NCBI RefSeq assembly: GCF_000276665.1
Contig: NW_004955475.1
Coordinates: 2,890,325-2,954,324 of the forward strand
DNA: 64,000 nucleotides
Reading direction: 5' to 3'
Source of the DNA: Chinchilla lanigera
Taxonomy: Eukaryota > Chordata > Mammalia > Rodentia > Chinchillidae
Every line of letters begins with the position of its first letter. The first letter of the stretch is position 1. The notes below the pieces were generated by a model. That model was not told where the DNA came from. It did not search any database and was given only the letters and a program-made list of their open reading frames with translations. Positions 11,236-24,900 of the stretch are shown in pieces. The translations under genes and the position numbers were made by a program.

Positions 11236-13427
11236 CTTTTTTTCAAATTATCTGTCCTTTATATTGTATTTTAGTATATATTGGGTTTCTCATGTAAGAG
11301 AAAACATGTGTCATTTAAGTTTGTGCGTCTGATTTACTTCACTTAATAACATGGTCACAAGATGGACCCATTTCCTATAAATGACTCACGTTTATCCTTC
11401 TTTATCACAGAGTAGTACTCCATTGTTTAGAAATAAACCTTTTGTTTATCTATTGATCTGTTGATGAATATATAGGCCGTTGCCAACATGTAGTAATTAT
11501 TCATTGTTATGCTATAAATATGGATATGCTTACATCACTGTGATATGGTGCCTTTCACTCTTAAAGGAAAATGCCTATGAGGGGAATAGCTGGGTCAAAT
11601 GGAATTTCCATTTTTAGTTTATTGAGGAAACTTCATACTGAGTTTCATAATAGTTGAACATTATTACACTCCCTCCAATGATTAAGAAAGTTTCTTTCCA
11701 ACCACAGTCTTTCTAGCATCTGTTATTGATTGATTTCTTGATGACAGACATTTTGTTTTGACTGAGATCAAATTTTAGCTTGCTATTACTTTACATTTCT
11801 TGGATGTTTGATATTGAACGTTTTGCATGTGTTTGTTAGTAACTGGTACTTCCTCATCTGAGAGGTATCTATTCATTTAAGAGGCCAATTTTTTCATTGT
11901 ATCTTTTATTTTCAGGGCCTAATCTCCAAAGGTTTTCATATATTCTGTATATTAATCCTTTGTCTGATGTATAGCTGGAAAATATTTATTTTTCATTCTG
12001 TCGGTTGTCTCTTCACTGTCTTGATTGCATTCTTTGCTGTGCAGAAACTTTTAAATTTGAAGTGATCTCATTTGTTGATTGTTGATATAATTTCTTGCAC
12101 AATTGGGGCTCTGTTTAAAAAGTCTTTGCCTACACCAGTGCCTCCAAAAATATTAACTATTTTGGCTTCCAGCTGGTTGTTTCTGTTTTAATATTTCTCT
12201 ATCTGCATGATTTTTGTTTTAGTCTAGTGTTCTTTGAGAAATATGGCTCTTGACGCAGTCTTCAGCATTTGACTACCTGATTTTCCTAGCACCTTTTGTT
12301 AAAGAATCTATATTTCCTCCAGTGAAAGTATTTGCAATTTTGTCAAATATAAGGTAGTGAATGTGCCTGGAGATATTCCTGCATTCTCTAATTTGTTCCA
12401 TTTATTCACAAGTCTGGTTTTTGTAAATATCATGCTATTTTTATCACTGTATCTTTCCAGTACAACTTCAGGTCTGGTATTGTGTTGGCCCCTGCCTTGC
12501 CCTTATTGGCAGAATTGCTGTTGATATTCTAGGTCTCTTCTTTTTTTTTTAAATCACTTTTTAAAAATTAGGTCTCTTCTCGAAGCATATAAATTTTCAG
12601 ATTGTTTTTCCTACTTCAAGGAGGAGTGTTATTGTCATTTTGATTAAAACTGTACTATGTCCATATAACAGTTTTGAGTATAGTCATTTAGAGTATCTTA
12701 GCTCTGCCTATCCAGGGACAAGGGTTATTTCTCTAAGTTCGGATGCCCTCTAGATCTTTTTTTTCAGAATACTATCTGCTTTGTTTAGTGGCCTCTCATA
12801 TGATTGGTTAGGTTAATTCCTAAGTATTTCATTGTCTTTGATGCAATAGTTACACTGATTTTTTTCCTAATTTATTTCTCAGTGAATTTATTACTGGTGT
12901 ACAGGAACACTACCAATTTGTTTTGAGTGTAGACTTTGTATGCTGCTACAATATTGAATTTGGTTACTATTTCTAGGAATCTTTGGTGTTTTTATGGTCC
13001 TCTATGTATATGATCATGTCATATTAAATGATAATTTAATTTTTTCCTTTACTATCCATATCCCTTTTATTTATTTCTCTGCCTAATTTTTCAATAATGA
13101 TATTGAACAGGAGTAGAGATAGCACTCATCCTTGTCGTGTTACTGATTTTAGAGAAAAAGCTATTCCCTTCTTTCCATTTCATATGATGCTTCACTTGGA
13201 TTTTCGTAGATGGCTTTTATCAGATTGTGATAAAAAATTCTATACCTACTTTCTTCAGGGTTTTGCCATGAACTGATTTTGTTAAATGTTTGTCTGCATC
13301 CATTGAGATTATCAAGTAATTTGTGTCCTTCCTTCTTTTTTGTGTTGTACTATATTTATTTATGTATGTAGAACTATATCTCCCTCCCAGGAATAAATCC
13401 TACTTGGTCATGGTGCATGATCTTTTT
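11236..13427 (-). mobile_element. Outer L1, 3' portion (3' UTR and ORF2 C-terminal half)
   Basis: The minus-strand L1 starts with a pyrimidine-rich 3' UTR (on plus: TTGGGTTTCTCATGTAAGAG) and runs through the ORF2 C-terminus (GGGGAATAGCTGGGTCAAAT) into the reverse-transcriptase region (AGGAATAAATCCTACTTGGT). It is cut at 13,427 by an inner L1 and resumes at 21,967 without losing its place. Frames are broken throughout. Confidence 0.9.
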
Positions 13428-14626
13428 CGTTAGTACATGCATGACATGCATAATGATAACATTCATCATGGGGAATTTGCATCCCTATATATTATTATTC
13501 TTTTTTCTCCCATTCTCTTTTTTTCTGTTTAACCATCTTCCTGTCCCAATTTACAAAATTATCTGTTTCCATTTTATCCTTCAATTCTCTTTTTAAAATT
13601 CCTTTACCCTTAACTGTTCCTACCTCTCCTGTTCCCCTTCTCATTTGAACAAATTCTTTCTACTTCCTAATATCTGCTCTCTATTTGCTCCTTATTTACA
13701 ATTTAGGTTTCTCACATAAGAGAAACAAAGTATTTAAACTTGTAAATTTGATTTGACTTATTTCAGTTAAGATTATGGTCACTATGTGCATACATTTTAC
13801 TAAAATATCTGAAATTTATCCTTCATTATGGCAAAGTAGAACTCCACTGTATAGAAATCCTACAATTTCTTTATCCATTCCTCTGCTAATGAGCATTAGA
13901 GCTGCTTCTAAGTTTTAGTTATTGTAAATTGTGTAGATAAAAATATGGGTATGCATACATCTCTGAAATATTATGACTTTAACTCCTCCTAAAAGATACC
14001 TAAAAGGGGAAAAACTGGGTCAAATGGTTCCTGTAGTTTTATTTATGTGAAGAATCTCCATTCTTTCATAACTGGTTTTACCAGTTTAAGCTCCCATCAA
14101 CAGTGAAGAAGAGTTCCTTTTCACCCATAACCTCAATAGCTTTTGTCATTGGTTGTTTTCTTGATGATAGTCATTCTTTCTAGAGTGAGATGGAATCTCA
14201 GTAATATTTTAACTTGCATCTCACAAATGATCAGTGTTGTTGAACATTTTTCTGGTATTTATTTGCAGCTCATACTTATTTATCTGAGAAGAGTGTATTC
14301 ATTTCAGAAGCCCATTTTTGGATTGGGTCTTTAAATATGTTGTGTATAATGTTTTTGAGTTCTTCATATAATCTAGTAATTAGTCCTCTTTCTGATATAT
14401 AGCTGGCAAGAATTTCATACTCTGTAAGTTATTTCTTCAGTGTGTTGGTAGTTTCCTTTGCTACTTGAAAGCTTTTTAATTCGATGTGAACCCACTTGTT
14501 GATTCTTCTAATATTTCCTGTTCAAACGGTGTTTTTTTCCTAAAGTCTTGGCCTACACATGTGTCTTGAAGAATTTTACCTATTCTATTTTCCAGCAGAT
14601 CAAGTGTTTCTGTTTTAAATTTATAT

Positions 14627-14797
14627 GTTAGCTGGGCATGTTGGTGCACGCCTGTAATCCTAGCACTCAGGAGGCTGAGACAGGAGGATTACTGTGAGTT
14701 CGAGCCCAGCCTGGGCTTCAAAGTGAGCTCAAGGCCAGCTTGAACTACATAGGGAGACCCTGTCTCAAAAAGACAAAAAATAAATAAATACATGAAT
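14627..14797 (+). mobile_element. B1-like SINE with perfect target duplication
   Basis: It starts TTAGCTGGGCATGTTGGTGC, carries the two 29-nt repeat halves (GAGTTCGAGCCCAGCCTGGG, then GAGCTCAAGGCCAGC), and ends CCCTGTCTCAAAAAG plus an A-rich tail. It is flanked by aaatttatat at 14,617-14,626 and 14,798-14,807. Confidence 0.95.
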
Positions 14798-14966
14798 AAA
14801 TTTATATCTTTGATCCATATAGATTTTAGTTTAGTACATGGTGATAGACACAGTTCTAGGTTTATACTTAAACACATGGAAAGCCAGTTTTTCCAGCACT
14901 ATTTATTGAAGAAGCTATCTTTCTTCCAGTGAAGTTGTTTGGCCACTTTGTCAAAGATAAGGTAGC

Positions 14967-15121
14967 CGCAGCTTAGTATGGTTGCACATACCTCTAATTC
15001 CGGGATTCAGGAGGCTGAAGCGGAAGGATAACCATGAGTCTGAGCTACATAATGAGTTCAAGGCCAGCCTGAACTACATAGTGAAACTCTGTCTTAAAAA
15101 CATGAAACACAAACAAGAAAT
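14967..15121 (+). mobile_element. B1-like SINE
   Basis: A diverged B1 in the inner L1, containing GAGTTCAAGGCCAGCCTGAA and ending CTCTGTCTTAAAAAC. It is flanked by agataaggtagc / agataaagtagc (14,955-14,966 and 15,122-15,133). Confidence 0.9.
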
Positions 15122-15887
15122 AGATAAAGTAGCTGAGTGTGCTTGAAGTTGTTTCTGTGCCTTCTATTCTATTCCATTCATCTTTGAGTCTGGTGTTTTG
15201 TTTTGTTTGCTTTTGATTTTTTTTTGCCAATGTCCTGCTGTTTTCATCACAGTAGCTTTGTAGTATAACTTAAAGTCTTGCACTTGTTGTTCAGCATTGC
15301 TTTTGCAATTGTGAATTTATTTTAGACTCATAAATTGTAGATTATTTTCTCTACTTCTGTGAAGAATTTTATAGGCATTTTGTTTGGAATTTCATTCAAT
15401 CTGTATAACAGTTTTGAAAGTATGGTCAATTTTACTATGTTCATTCTTCCTATCCACTAGCAAGGGATATCTTTAATTTTCAGATCTATTGTTTGATCTC
15501 ATTTTTTAGACTGCTGTAGTTTTCAATATAGAGGTCTTTCTTTTCCTTGGCTAGAGTGATTCCTAAGTGTTTCATTTTTCTTAGTGCTATTGTGAAAGTT
15601 GTTACTTCTCCAATTTTTCTCTCAGTGAGTTTGTTACTATTGTACAGGAACACCCTTGATTTCTTAGTGTAAACTTGCACCCTATTATGCTTCAAAAATT
15701 TATTACTATTTCTGAGTCCTCTGATAGAATATTGGGGATCTTCCATCTATTGGATCATGTCATCAGCAAGTAATGATGATTTAACTTCTTCCTTTCCTAT
15801 TTCTATTTGTTTTATATCCTTCTCTTTTCCAATGGCTGTGGTTAACATTTTGAGGACTGTATTAAACATGAGAGGAGATAGTGGGCA

Positions 15888-16292
15888 TCTTAGTTACTTT
15901 TCTCATTTCTGAGACAAAGCATCTGTCACTCAGGGTAAAAGGAGAAAAGCTTTGTTTAGCTTACAATTTGAAGTGGTTTCATTCCATAATCAGCTGGATT
16001 CAAGGCAGGGAGCAACAGTTCATGGTGGTGGAAGATAGAAAAAGCAGTGAGACCACAAGGCAAGCCCATTTTTGTCCCTTATATTGTATCCAGCCTATTT
16101 GGATTAGGGCAGAGCCAATCAAATCAGTGGAGTGATCTAGCAATCATCCACCCTTAATTTCAGCACCCTTAATCCCAAATACCTGAATCCCAGCATTGCA
16201 CTACAAATCAATCACACTCTAGATTCAGCCATATCCAAAAAACCCTATGACTGCATGAGGCTTTGATGTGATATCTAGACACAATCCATAAC
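15888..16292 (-). mobile_element. Solo MaLR-type LTR inside the inner L1
   Basis: On plus it begins TCTTAGTTACTTTTCTCATT and ends CACAATCCATAACA. L1 ORF2 sequence resumes immediately on the right (GGGATGCTTGTCTTGTTTC). This is the same family as the other four MaLR copies here; no internal region is present. Confidence 0.75.
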
Positions 16293-18174
16293 AGCAGGGA
16301 TGCTTGTCTTGTTTCTGACTTTTGAGTAAAAGTTTCCATTTTTGAGCATTTGATATGATGTTAGCCATTGGTTTCTTATAGATAGCTTTTATCAGATTAA
16401 GATAAAGAACTTCCATTCAAATTGTCTTTCAGGATTTAACACAAATGAGTGTTGGTCTTTGTCAAATGCTTTTTCGCATCTGTTGAGATGCCTATGTGGT
16501 TATTATCCTTGCTTCTTTTACTGTAGTATATGACATTTATTGATTTGCACATGTTAAAACATCCCTGCCTCTGTGGGTTGAATCCAACTTGGTCATGTTT
16601 TATAATCTTTTTCATGATTTGCTGCATTCTGTTTGTTAATACCTTATTGAAGATATTTACAGCTATGTTCATTAAAGAGACTGTTCTGTAATTCTCTGTT
16701 TTGGTTGGGTTCCTTTTGGTTTTTGGTGCCAGAAATGACATTTGGAATATTATTTCTCTTTTCATTTTATTACAGAGCTTGAGGCATATTGATGTTAGAC
16801 CTTCTCAAACATTCTTGTAAAATTCAGCAGTGAATCAATCAGGATCTGAACATTTCACTGTTTGTAGATTTATTTTTAATTACTGACATGGGACTGTCAA
16901 CATTTTTATACCTTCTTGATTCAGCCTTTTAAAATCATAGGTATGTAGGTATCTGTCTGTATTTTCTGTGCTTTCCACCTTATTAATGTACAGGTACTCT
17001 AAGTAGGTATTGGTGATCTAAATTGCTTCAAGATACATTGTCATCTTGCCCTTTTCATTACAATTACATGTACTTGGAACTTGTCTTTTCTTGTTTTGAT
17101 AAGGTTCACTAGGGGGTTGTTTATTTAATATTTCAAGGAACTAGCTCTTCATTTCATTGATTTTTTGTATATGCTTTTCATCTCAATTGCATTAATTTCT
17201 GCTAAGATCATTATAATTTTCTTCCTGAAACCAGTTTTGGGTGTAGATTTGCTCTTCTTTCTCTAGAACCTTGTGGCTCAACATTAGATTATTTATTTGA
17301 ACTCATTCTTTTTTTCTTTGATGTGGGATTCACCACTATAAACTTCTCTTGCAGGACTTCCTTCAGTGCATATCACAGCTATTGGATGCAATATTCAAGG
17401 TGTACTTTAATTGCAGAAAGTGCCTAATGTGTCTTGAATTTCATTCATGAACCATTAGTCATTCAAGAGGCTGTGATTAACTTTCCATATATTTATGTAA
17501 TTTTTGTGATTTCTTTTAGCGTTAACTTCCAATTTCATTTCACTATGGTCTGATAATACTCATGGGATAGTTTCAATTGTTTTGCATCTTCTTAAGCATG
17601 CTCTATGAGCTGTATGTCGTCTATTTTGGAGAAAGTCTCATGTGCTTCTGAAAAGAATATGTATCTTGTTGTTATGACTGGAACACTTTGTAGATATCTA
17701 TTAAGTCAATTTGTTTCAAGGTTTGCATCAACTCTGAAACTTTTGTTGATTTTTTGTATAATTGATCTAATTGTTGCAGTGGGGTGTTGAGGTTCCCATT
17801 ATAATTGTATTAGTTCTTATCTGACTTTTCATGTCCATTAGTGTTTTTATGTAGTTACATTCAACAGAATTTGGTGCATATATACCTATGATTTTTATCT
17901 CTTGCCATTAGATTTTTCCCTTAACAATTATGTAGTGATTTGTTTTTCTGATAAGTCATGGCTCGAGATCCACTTTCTATGGAAGTAGAATCTGTATAGC
18001 TGATTTTTTTTTGATTCCTATTGCATGAAATATTGTTTTCCATACTTTGACTTTCAATGATTTTCTCAAGTGTAATGTATATCTTCCATTCAGCATACTA
18101 TTGATCTTGTTTATTGATACATTCAACTAACCTATTTCTTTTGATTGGTGAGTTGAGATAATTCAAATTGATGG

Positions 18175-18276
18175 TTTTTTTTTTTTTTTTTGGTTTTTCT
18201 CTGGTACCGAGAACCGAACTCATGACCTTGCGTTTGCCAGGCAGGCGCTTTTGCCACTGAGCTAAATCCCCAGCCC
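18175..18276 (-). mobile_element. ID-like SINE with perfect 12-nt target duplication
   Basis: On plus it reads as a T-run, GGTTTTTCTCTGGTACCGAG and so on, ending GAGCTAAATCCCCAGCCC. The flanks carry tcaaattgatgg at 18,163-18,174 and 18,277-18,288. It is inserted in the inner L1. Confidence 0.95.
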
Positions 18277-20118
18277 TCAAATTGATGGTAATAACAAATA
18301 GATACTGAATTGTCCTTATTGTTATATTATTTTCCTATTTTCCTATTATTTCCTTTCTATCTCTTCTATTTAATTACTTGCTTTGCCTGATAGATTCTTT
18401 CTATTGAGATTTTTGGAACTGTTAAATTTGTTGTCTTTTTCTAGGATATTGTGATAACTTTTTGGAGTGCTGTTTTGATTGCAAAGAATTTCTTCAAGTG
18501 CTCTTTATCACTGAAGAATCTTATTTTTCCATCAGTCTTGAAACACACTTTGTTGGGGTATATCATTCTGTGATGAAGATTGTTTTTTTAGGGCTTGGTA
18601 TACTTCACTCCAAGCTCTTCTTTACTTTTGGGTATGTATTGAGAATTCTTCTGTGATTCTGATGCATTTTCTTTTGCAGTTGATTTGTTTCTTTTTCTCT
18701 AACAGCATCTATGATTATGTTCTCATGTTAAATTTCTGGAATCTTGACTATTATATACCTTGGTGTGATTATTTTTTCTGATTGTGGCTGTTTGAAGTTC
18801 TATATGTCCCCCTTACTGTCAAATTCTTTTTCAATGCTTAGAAAAATTTCTTCTATTACTTCTTTAAATGTGTTTTTTATGTCCTTTAGTCTGTCTTCTG
18901 ATTTTTCATCAATTCCAATTAATCTTACATTAGACTTTTTGCATCATCTAGCAGCTGTTGTATACATTTCTTATGGTCCCTTGCTATTTTTAAGGAACCT
19001 ATTATATGTTGATAATCAACCACAACCCTGTCTTCTAGTTCTGATATTCTATCTTCATATTGATTGACTCTGCTTGGTATACTCTCAGTAGAATTTTTAA
19101 ACACATGGATTTCTCTTACATACAGTTTTATGGAATCCAGTTCTTCCCTAATTTAGGCATATGTGATTTCCCTTTCTTTGCTTGGATCTTTCTTTTTTTT
19201 ATCTGTATCTACTCTAGATTCACTAATCATTTCCTTCATTGTGGTCATCATCTCTTTAATCATTTTTGTATTTATATTTGCTTTTCATTCAAGAGTCATC
19301 TTCATTTTCGTTTTTACTTCCACAACTACCACTTCAGAAATTTCTGTTATGTGTCTTTTGATTTCTTCCTGTTGATGCACCCTCGATTTTCTTTGGGGGA
19401 GTTGGAAGCTTTGAGTGCATCTTGTTACAGTGTGTTTTCACTTTCTGCTTTGTTTTCTTCTTTAACACTTTCAAATTGCTTATTTCGCAGCTATATTGCT
19501 AGCATCAATATCTCTTTATTTAATGACTGATATTAACAGATGTCTTCTAGGCATAGCTAGCTATTAGTCATTGCAATTGTCCTAGCATCCTATGACCTCT
19601 GCTTATTAGAGATGAAAGATTGCAGACTATTTGGCTTAATACCCAGTTCTTTGGTAATGGACTGCGGTATTATTTATGATCACCAAGCAATCTTGGTATT
19701 GTCATACAGGGAAAATCATTGATCATACAATCTATATAACCATGGCTAAAGTAGTACAATCAGTAATAACAACAACTGAATAATGACAAAGTATAATAAC
19801 TAAGACCTTGCTACTTTTAACCATAGACAGAAGAACTGTATTTATAGAACAAATTCTAATACAATTCAGGTAATTATATATAATATATATTTATGCAATA
19901 GAACAACTTTATCTCCTTTTACCATAGGCCAGTATTCAGCAATATGAAGATATAGTTTACTACATACAGATTTATAAGCATAAATGTTATGAGTAAGGAA
20001 GCACAAAGAGAAATTTAGAAAAATTAAACAATGGAAAATGTGAAGAATATGATAAGATTTATGTAAAAGTTTCTATTGAGGATTGAAAGGAAATTAGTGG
20101 TATTACACAACAATAAAA

Positions 20119-20292
20119 CAAACTGGGCATGGTGATGCACACCTGTACTCCAAACACTTGGGAGGCTAACGCAGAAGGATCATTGTGAGTTTGAGTCCAG
20201 CCAGGGCTACAAAGTGACCTCAAGGCCAGCCTGAACTGCATAGTGAGACCCTGTTTCAAAAAATCAAAAAATAGATGAATGAATAAATAAAT
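20119..20292 (+). mobile_element. B1-like SINE
   Basis: It starts CAAACTGGGCATGGTGATGC, ends CCCTGTTTCAAAAAATC plus an AT-rich tail, and is flanked by aacaataaaa at 20,109-20,118 and 20,293-20,302. It lies in the 5' part of the inner L1. Confidence 0.92.
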
Positions 20293-21966
20293 AACAATAA
20301 AAGAGAAAACCAACAAGGAGAAGGATAAATAAAAGTTAATCGAGATTAAGCTAGAGGAAAAGAAAAGATGAAAAAACACTAAGTGAGTAATTTGAAAAAG
20401 AGAACAAAAGAGAAAAAGAGACAGAAAAAAGCTATTCAAACACACAAAACAAAATAATATTTTAAAAAAATGAATTAAGAAAATGGGTTGAGAAACTCCA
20501 AGCTCCATTAAAACAAAAAAAAAAAATAGTAAGAAATCAAAAACATAGCAATAAAGAAACACAGAAAAAATTTAAAGGAATAGAGAAGAAGAAAAAACAA
20601 AAAGTGAGAAAAAAACTTTTAAATCTTTCCAGAAGAGTGCTTTCTTCCAAGCCTTGCAGTTTTTAGTCTTACAAGTCACATTTTTCGTTGCCTATCTGTG
20701 AAGTCTGTGAGATTTTGTGGCAGTTATTCAGTTCAAGGACACCCCTCTATGTTATCCACTGTTTGCAGTAAACTGTTCAACTTGGGGCATCAGACCTTCA
20801 GAGATATAGGGCATGGGGTTCTGAGGCTCCTGGATTTCTGTTAGTTAGGGAGCAGTGTTGGGCACCTGATGTATATTCTCATGTCAGTGGAACCAACTCC
20901 AAACATCGGGTGGAGGCTTGTGTCATCCAGTGGAGACCCAGGTGTACCCAACTCTAACACGGGATATTTTGATAGACCCACCAAGTGTATACATTGCTAG
21001 GTGGTGCCTCATGGGTGTCTGGTGCACAGAGAAAGTCAGAAGACCTCTAGCATTTGCCAGCAACCAGGCAGACGACCAGCATAATGCACTGGGCAGAAAC
21101 TATGCCCAATCTCTAGAAATGTACACTGTGGAGAGTCCAAATGACCCAGTGTGGAGGCCATGTACATGGTGATGAATAGGTCCCTACAGAGGTCAACTGC
21201 AGCAGGTGGAGACTCATGCTACATTGGAGCTAACCATGGATACTCAGTCTGCCAGCACTTCCAAGACGCATAAGACAAAGTCTCTGGCCAGCCTATAAGC
21301 AGTGAGGGGACCTTGATGTGAACTAATATGAGCCTGAGGTGCCAGATATAGACTCAAACCAGACCAGTGTTAGCTGTGTGTGCTGGATGAATGTTCTAGT
21401 TGGTGTAGGACAAACTTGAATCTCTCTACAATGACATGAGTGTGCCCAGGGTCCAATATTGATAACTCTAGACACAGGCTGAATTTAGTTGTTTATTCTC
21501 TTGGAATCTGAGATCAGACAGGTGGGGAGGGAAGCTCTCCTACCCCCGATCTCTTTCCCCTTGTGTGCCACTAAAAATGCTATTAGGCAGCAGCCTGCTC
21601 AGTATTTGGAGAGAGTCAATGGGATGCAGGGCCTCTTATATCCCTAGTCCATCTTGTGAGTATTGATTCTGCCACACTGCTTGGATCCCTCCAGAAGCTC
21701 AAAATGGCTGTTGCCAGGGTGTGTGAGAGTGACAACAGAGCACATTGGCCCTTTCAGATTTCTTCTACTCTTTTTAATTCCAGTGTAATATTTTGCTTGA
21801 TCTACAAGTATCTTATTTCAAATTGATTTTTTTTTGTATCAGAGTGTGTGTCTATCCCCTGCTTAAGTTGTCTGTGTTTCTATTCGATGTTCTCTGAGTA
21901 TTTTCAACATGGCTCCTCTTCTACTGAGCCATGTTGGTCTCTCTTTTTATGGTGCATGTTCTTTTT

Positions 21967-24900
21967 GATGATTTGCTGCATTGTTTACCAGTATCTTACT
22001 GAGAATTTCTGCTTCTATAGTCATTAAAGTGATTGGTCTGCATTTTTATATGTCAGTTGGATCTTTTTCTAGTTTTGCAGTCAGGGTAATGTTTGCTTTT
22101 ATGAATGATTTTTGCAGTACTTCCTCTCTTTTAATTTCCTTAAAGAACATGTGGATTATTTGCTTTAGATCATCTCTAAAGTTCTTGAAGAATTCAGCAA
22201 TGAATCTGTTGGAACCTGGGAATCTTCAATTTTTTATTAATTGCTTGTTCAAATCCATCAATTGATATTGGTGTATTCAGGATTTTTATATTTTTTTTGG
22301 TTCAGTTTTGGTAGTTCATATGTATCTAAGAATCTATCCATTTCTTCTGAATTTTCCATTTTATTAAATGGCAGGTTGTTAAAGCTGTGGCCAGTGATCT
22401 TTTGGACATTTGTAAAACCTATTGTGATTTCATTTTTTATTTCTAATTTCGTGGATTTGTGTTTTTTCTTTCCTCATTTTGCTAAGATTGGCTAAGGGTT
22501 TCTGTATTTTTTTGGTTCTTTCCAATAACTAAGTCTTAGGACCAGGGATATAGCTCAGTGGCACAGCACCTGCATGGCAAGCAAGAGGTCCTGAGTTTGA
22601 GTCCCACTACCAAAAAAAAATGGAGAATGTCAAGTAACCAACTCTTCAATTCATTGATTATTTGTATTTTTATGTTTCAATTTTATTTATTTCTTCTTTG
22701 ATATTTCTAATTTTATTCTTCATACTAGCTTTACATTTGAATCATTCTTGTTTTTTAGGACCATAAAGTGTTTCATTAGGTTATTTATTTGAGCTTTCAC
22801 TATTTTTCTGATGTGGGAATTTGTCACTATAAACTTTCTTCTTAAAATTGCTTCATAGTTTCCCATTGGTTCCAGTATGTTGTATTGACATTACCACTGA
22901 TGAAAGGAACTGTACATTTTCTTCCTCAATTTAGCCCATGACTCATTGCTTATTGAAGAGAGTACTATTTAATTTTGATATGTTTGCATAATTTCTGTGG
23001 TTTATTTTGCCACTGATTTCTGGTGTTATTGTATTATGATCTGATAATACAAATGGAATAATTTCAATTCTTTTTTATTTACTGAAACATGTTTTAATGT
23101 CTTTTAATGATATATTTTGGAAGAAGTCCCATGTGCTGCCCAGAAAAACGTGTATTATGTCATTGTTGAATGGATCACTCTGTAGATGCCTATTAAGTCT
23201 ATTAGTTTGAAAGTTTATTTCAACTGTCATATTTCTCTGTGGATTTTTGTGTCATTGATCTATCCTTTGTGAAAGTCAGCTATTGAGGTCCTTCATTAAG
23301 TTGATCCATGTATGTCTGATAGTTTGTGTCTCTTTGTGTTTGTTTTATGAAGTTGGATGTATCAGCATTTGGTGCTTATGCGATAATACCTGTTATCTCT
23401 TCCTTAATTAATATGTAGTGACCTTTGTCACTTCTGATCAGTTTTGGCCTAAAATTCATTGTATAATATTAGGATAGAAAGTCCTGCTTTTATCCGTGTT
23501 CCCATTTTGTGCAATATTGTTTTTCACCCTTTGATATTCTAATCTGTGAATTTCTTCTTGAGTTAAATGTGCTTTTTGTATACTGCATATCTCTGTTTTG
23601 TTTCTAAGTCCATTCTATTAATCTGTATGTTTTCACTCAAAATCAAAACTATTCATATTGAGGGTTATTACTTAAGATTAGTGACCTATTCCCATCATTG
23701 CATCATATTCTTGTTACTGGTTACCTTATTATTTTCCTTTTCATTACCCGCTCATTCAGTAAGGAGTACTCATTTTTTGGACTTATTGGCATTGTTGATT
23801 TCAGTTTCTATAGCTAGGGTATCCTTGAAAATTTTTTTAATGTTAGTTTTGAGGTTCTTGTCATGGAAATACCTTATTTCTCTATCAGTTTTGAAGGAAA
23901 GTTTTCCGGATACATAAGCCAGGGTTGGAAGTTGTTATTTTTAGGGCTTAAAACACCCTTCTCTAGACCTCTTGACCATTAAGGTTTGTGTAGAGAAGTC
24001 TGCTGTAATTAGATGGTTTGCCTTTATATATGATTCACTTTCTCTAACAGTTTTTAAGGTTTTTCCGTGCACTGAACTTTTGGAACTTTGAGTATAACAT
24101 GACATGGAGATAATCTCTTTTGTTTGTACCTATTTGTAGTTATATATGCCTTACTTAGCCATGTATTTATTTCCTTTCATGTATTTGGGAGTTTGTTGCC
24201 ATTATTTTTGTGAGCTATGCCATTTGTGTTGCTTTCTGATGTTTCATTTATTTCAGTTACTCTTAGATTCATTTTCTTCTCATCATATATCATCTGTTAG
24301 ATGCATTTTTCATGTATTCTTGTTTTCAAGGTGTATTTCAGTAATTGGTCTTTGAAGGCATCACTGTTTTCTAGCTCCAAAATTCTATATTTCATTGGTT
24401 GCTTCTACTGCCCATACTTCCATTATAATTTTCAATCTCCTGAATTTCTGTTTGAAATATTTTCATAGACTCTAATTCTGTGGTAAACTCCTCATTAATA
24501 TTTTGTGCCATTCTCTTTCACTGACCTGTATTTTATCAGTGTCTTCTGAAACCTCCTGGAGCAGTTGGTTACTTTTTCCATTACCTGTTTAGTTTTATTT
24601 TCTATGATACTATTGAGTGCCACTTTGATGAATTTTCTCATCTCCTATGTTATCCTTCTGAGTAATTTCGGTGTGCAGTTTATGGCATTCTCTTCCTCAG
24701 TATCTCATGCATTACCTTTGGAGGAGTTTCATGCTTTTAAAGGCATTTTATTGCCTTGTCTTCTCTTGTTTGTATTAACTTTCTTTCTTTTGTTTTGTAT
24801 TGAAATTTTGGGCACGTATAGTGTAAAGATGTTGTTTCTAGTATGGAGATCTCTTTAGTTATGGCTTGCAGTGATATAATTTGGGTTAAGTATAGATGTC

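Larger units (their letters stand above)
13428..21948 (-). mobile_element. Inner L1, apparently full length, nested in the outer L1
   Basis: It is bounded by an 18-nt duplication with one mismatch (13,410-13,427 and 21,949-21,966, atggtgcatg[a/t]tcttttt). Reading on minus from right to left: a G+C-richer 5' region (about 21,950-20,690), an A-rich-on-plus stretch (20,640-19,690), ORF1-like sequence (about 19,550-18,430), ORF2 (about 18,350-13,860) and a pyrimidine-rich-on-plus 3' UTR (13,860-13,428). It holds later insertions: B1 at 14,627-14,797, 14,967-15,121 and 20,119-20,292, a MaLR LTR at 15,888-16,292 and an ID SINE at 18,175-18,276. All reading frames are broken, so it is inactive. The longest leftovers are about 100-150 codons and most are antisense shadows. 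Confidence 0.85.

Noticed and set aside
18175..18276. tRNA-like sequences scattered through the window as tRNA genes
   Set aside because: These are ID-like SINEs: A-rich tails, target duplications, no cloverleaf 3' half and dozens of copies.
19060..19530. 156-codon plus frame, F/L/I-rich, possible membrane protein
   Set aside because: It is the antisense of A-rich L1 ORF1 sequence. Such T-rich antisense frames always look hydrophobic.
20059..20562. 167-codon minus frame
   Set aside because: It crosses a B1 SINE (RQGLTMQFRLALRSLCSPGW is antisense B1 wording) and A-rich L1 upstream sequence.
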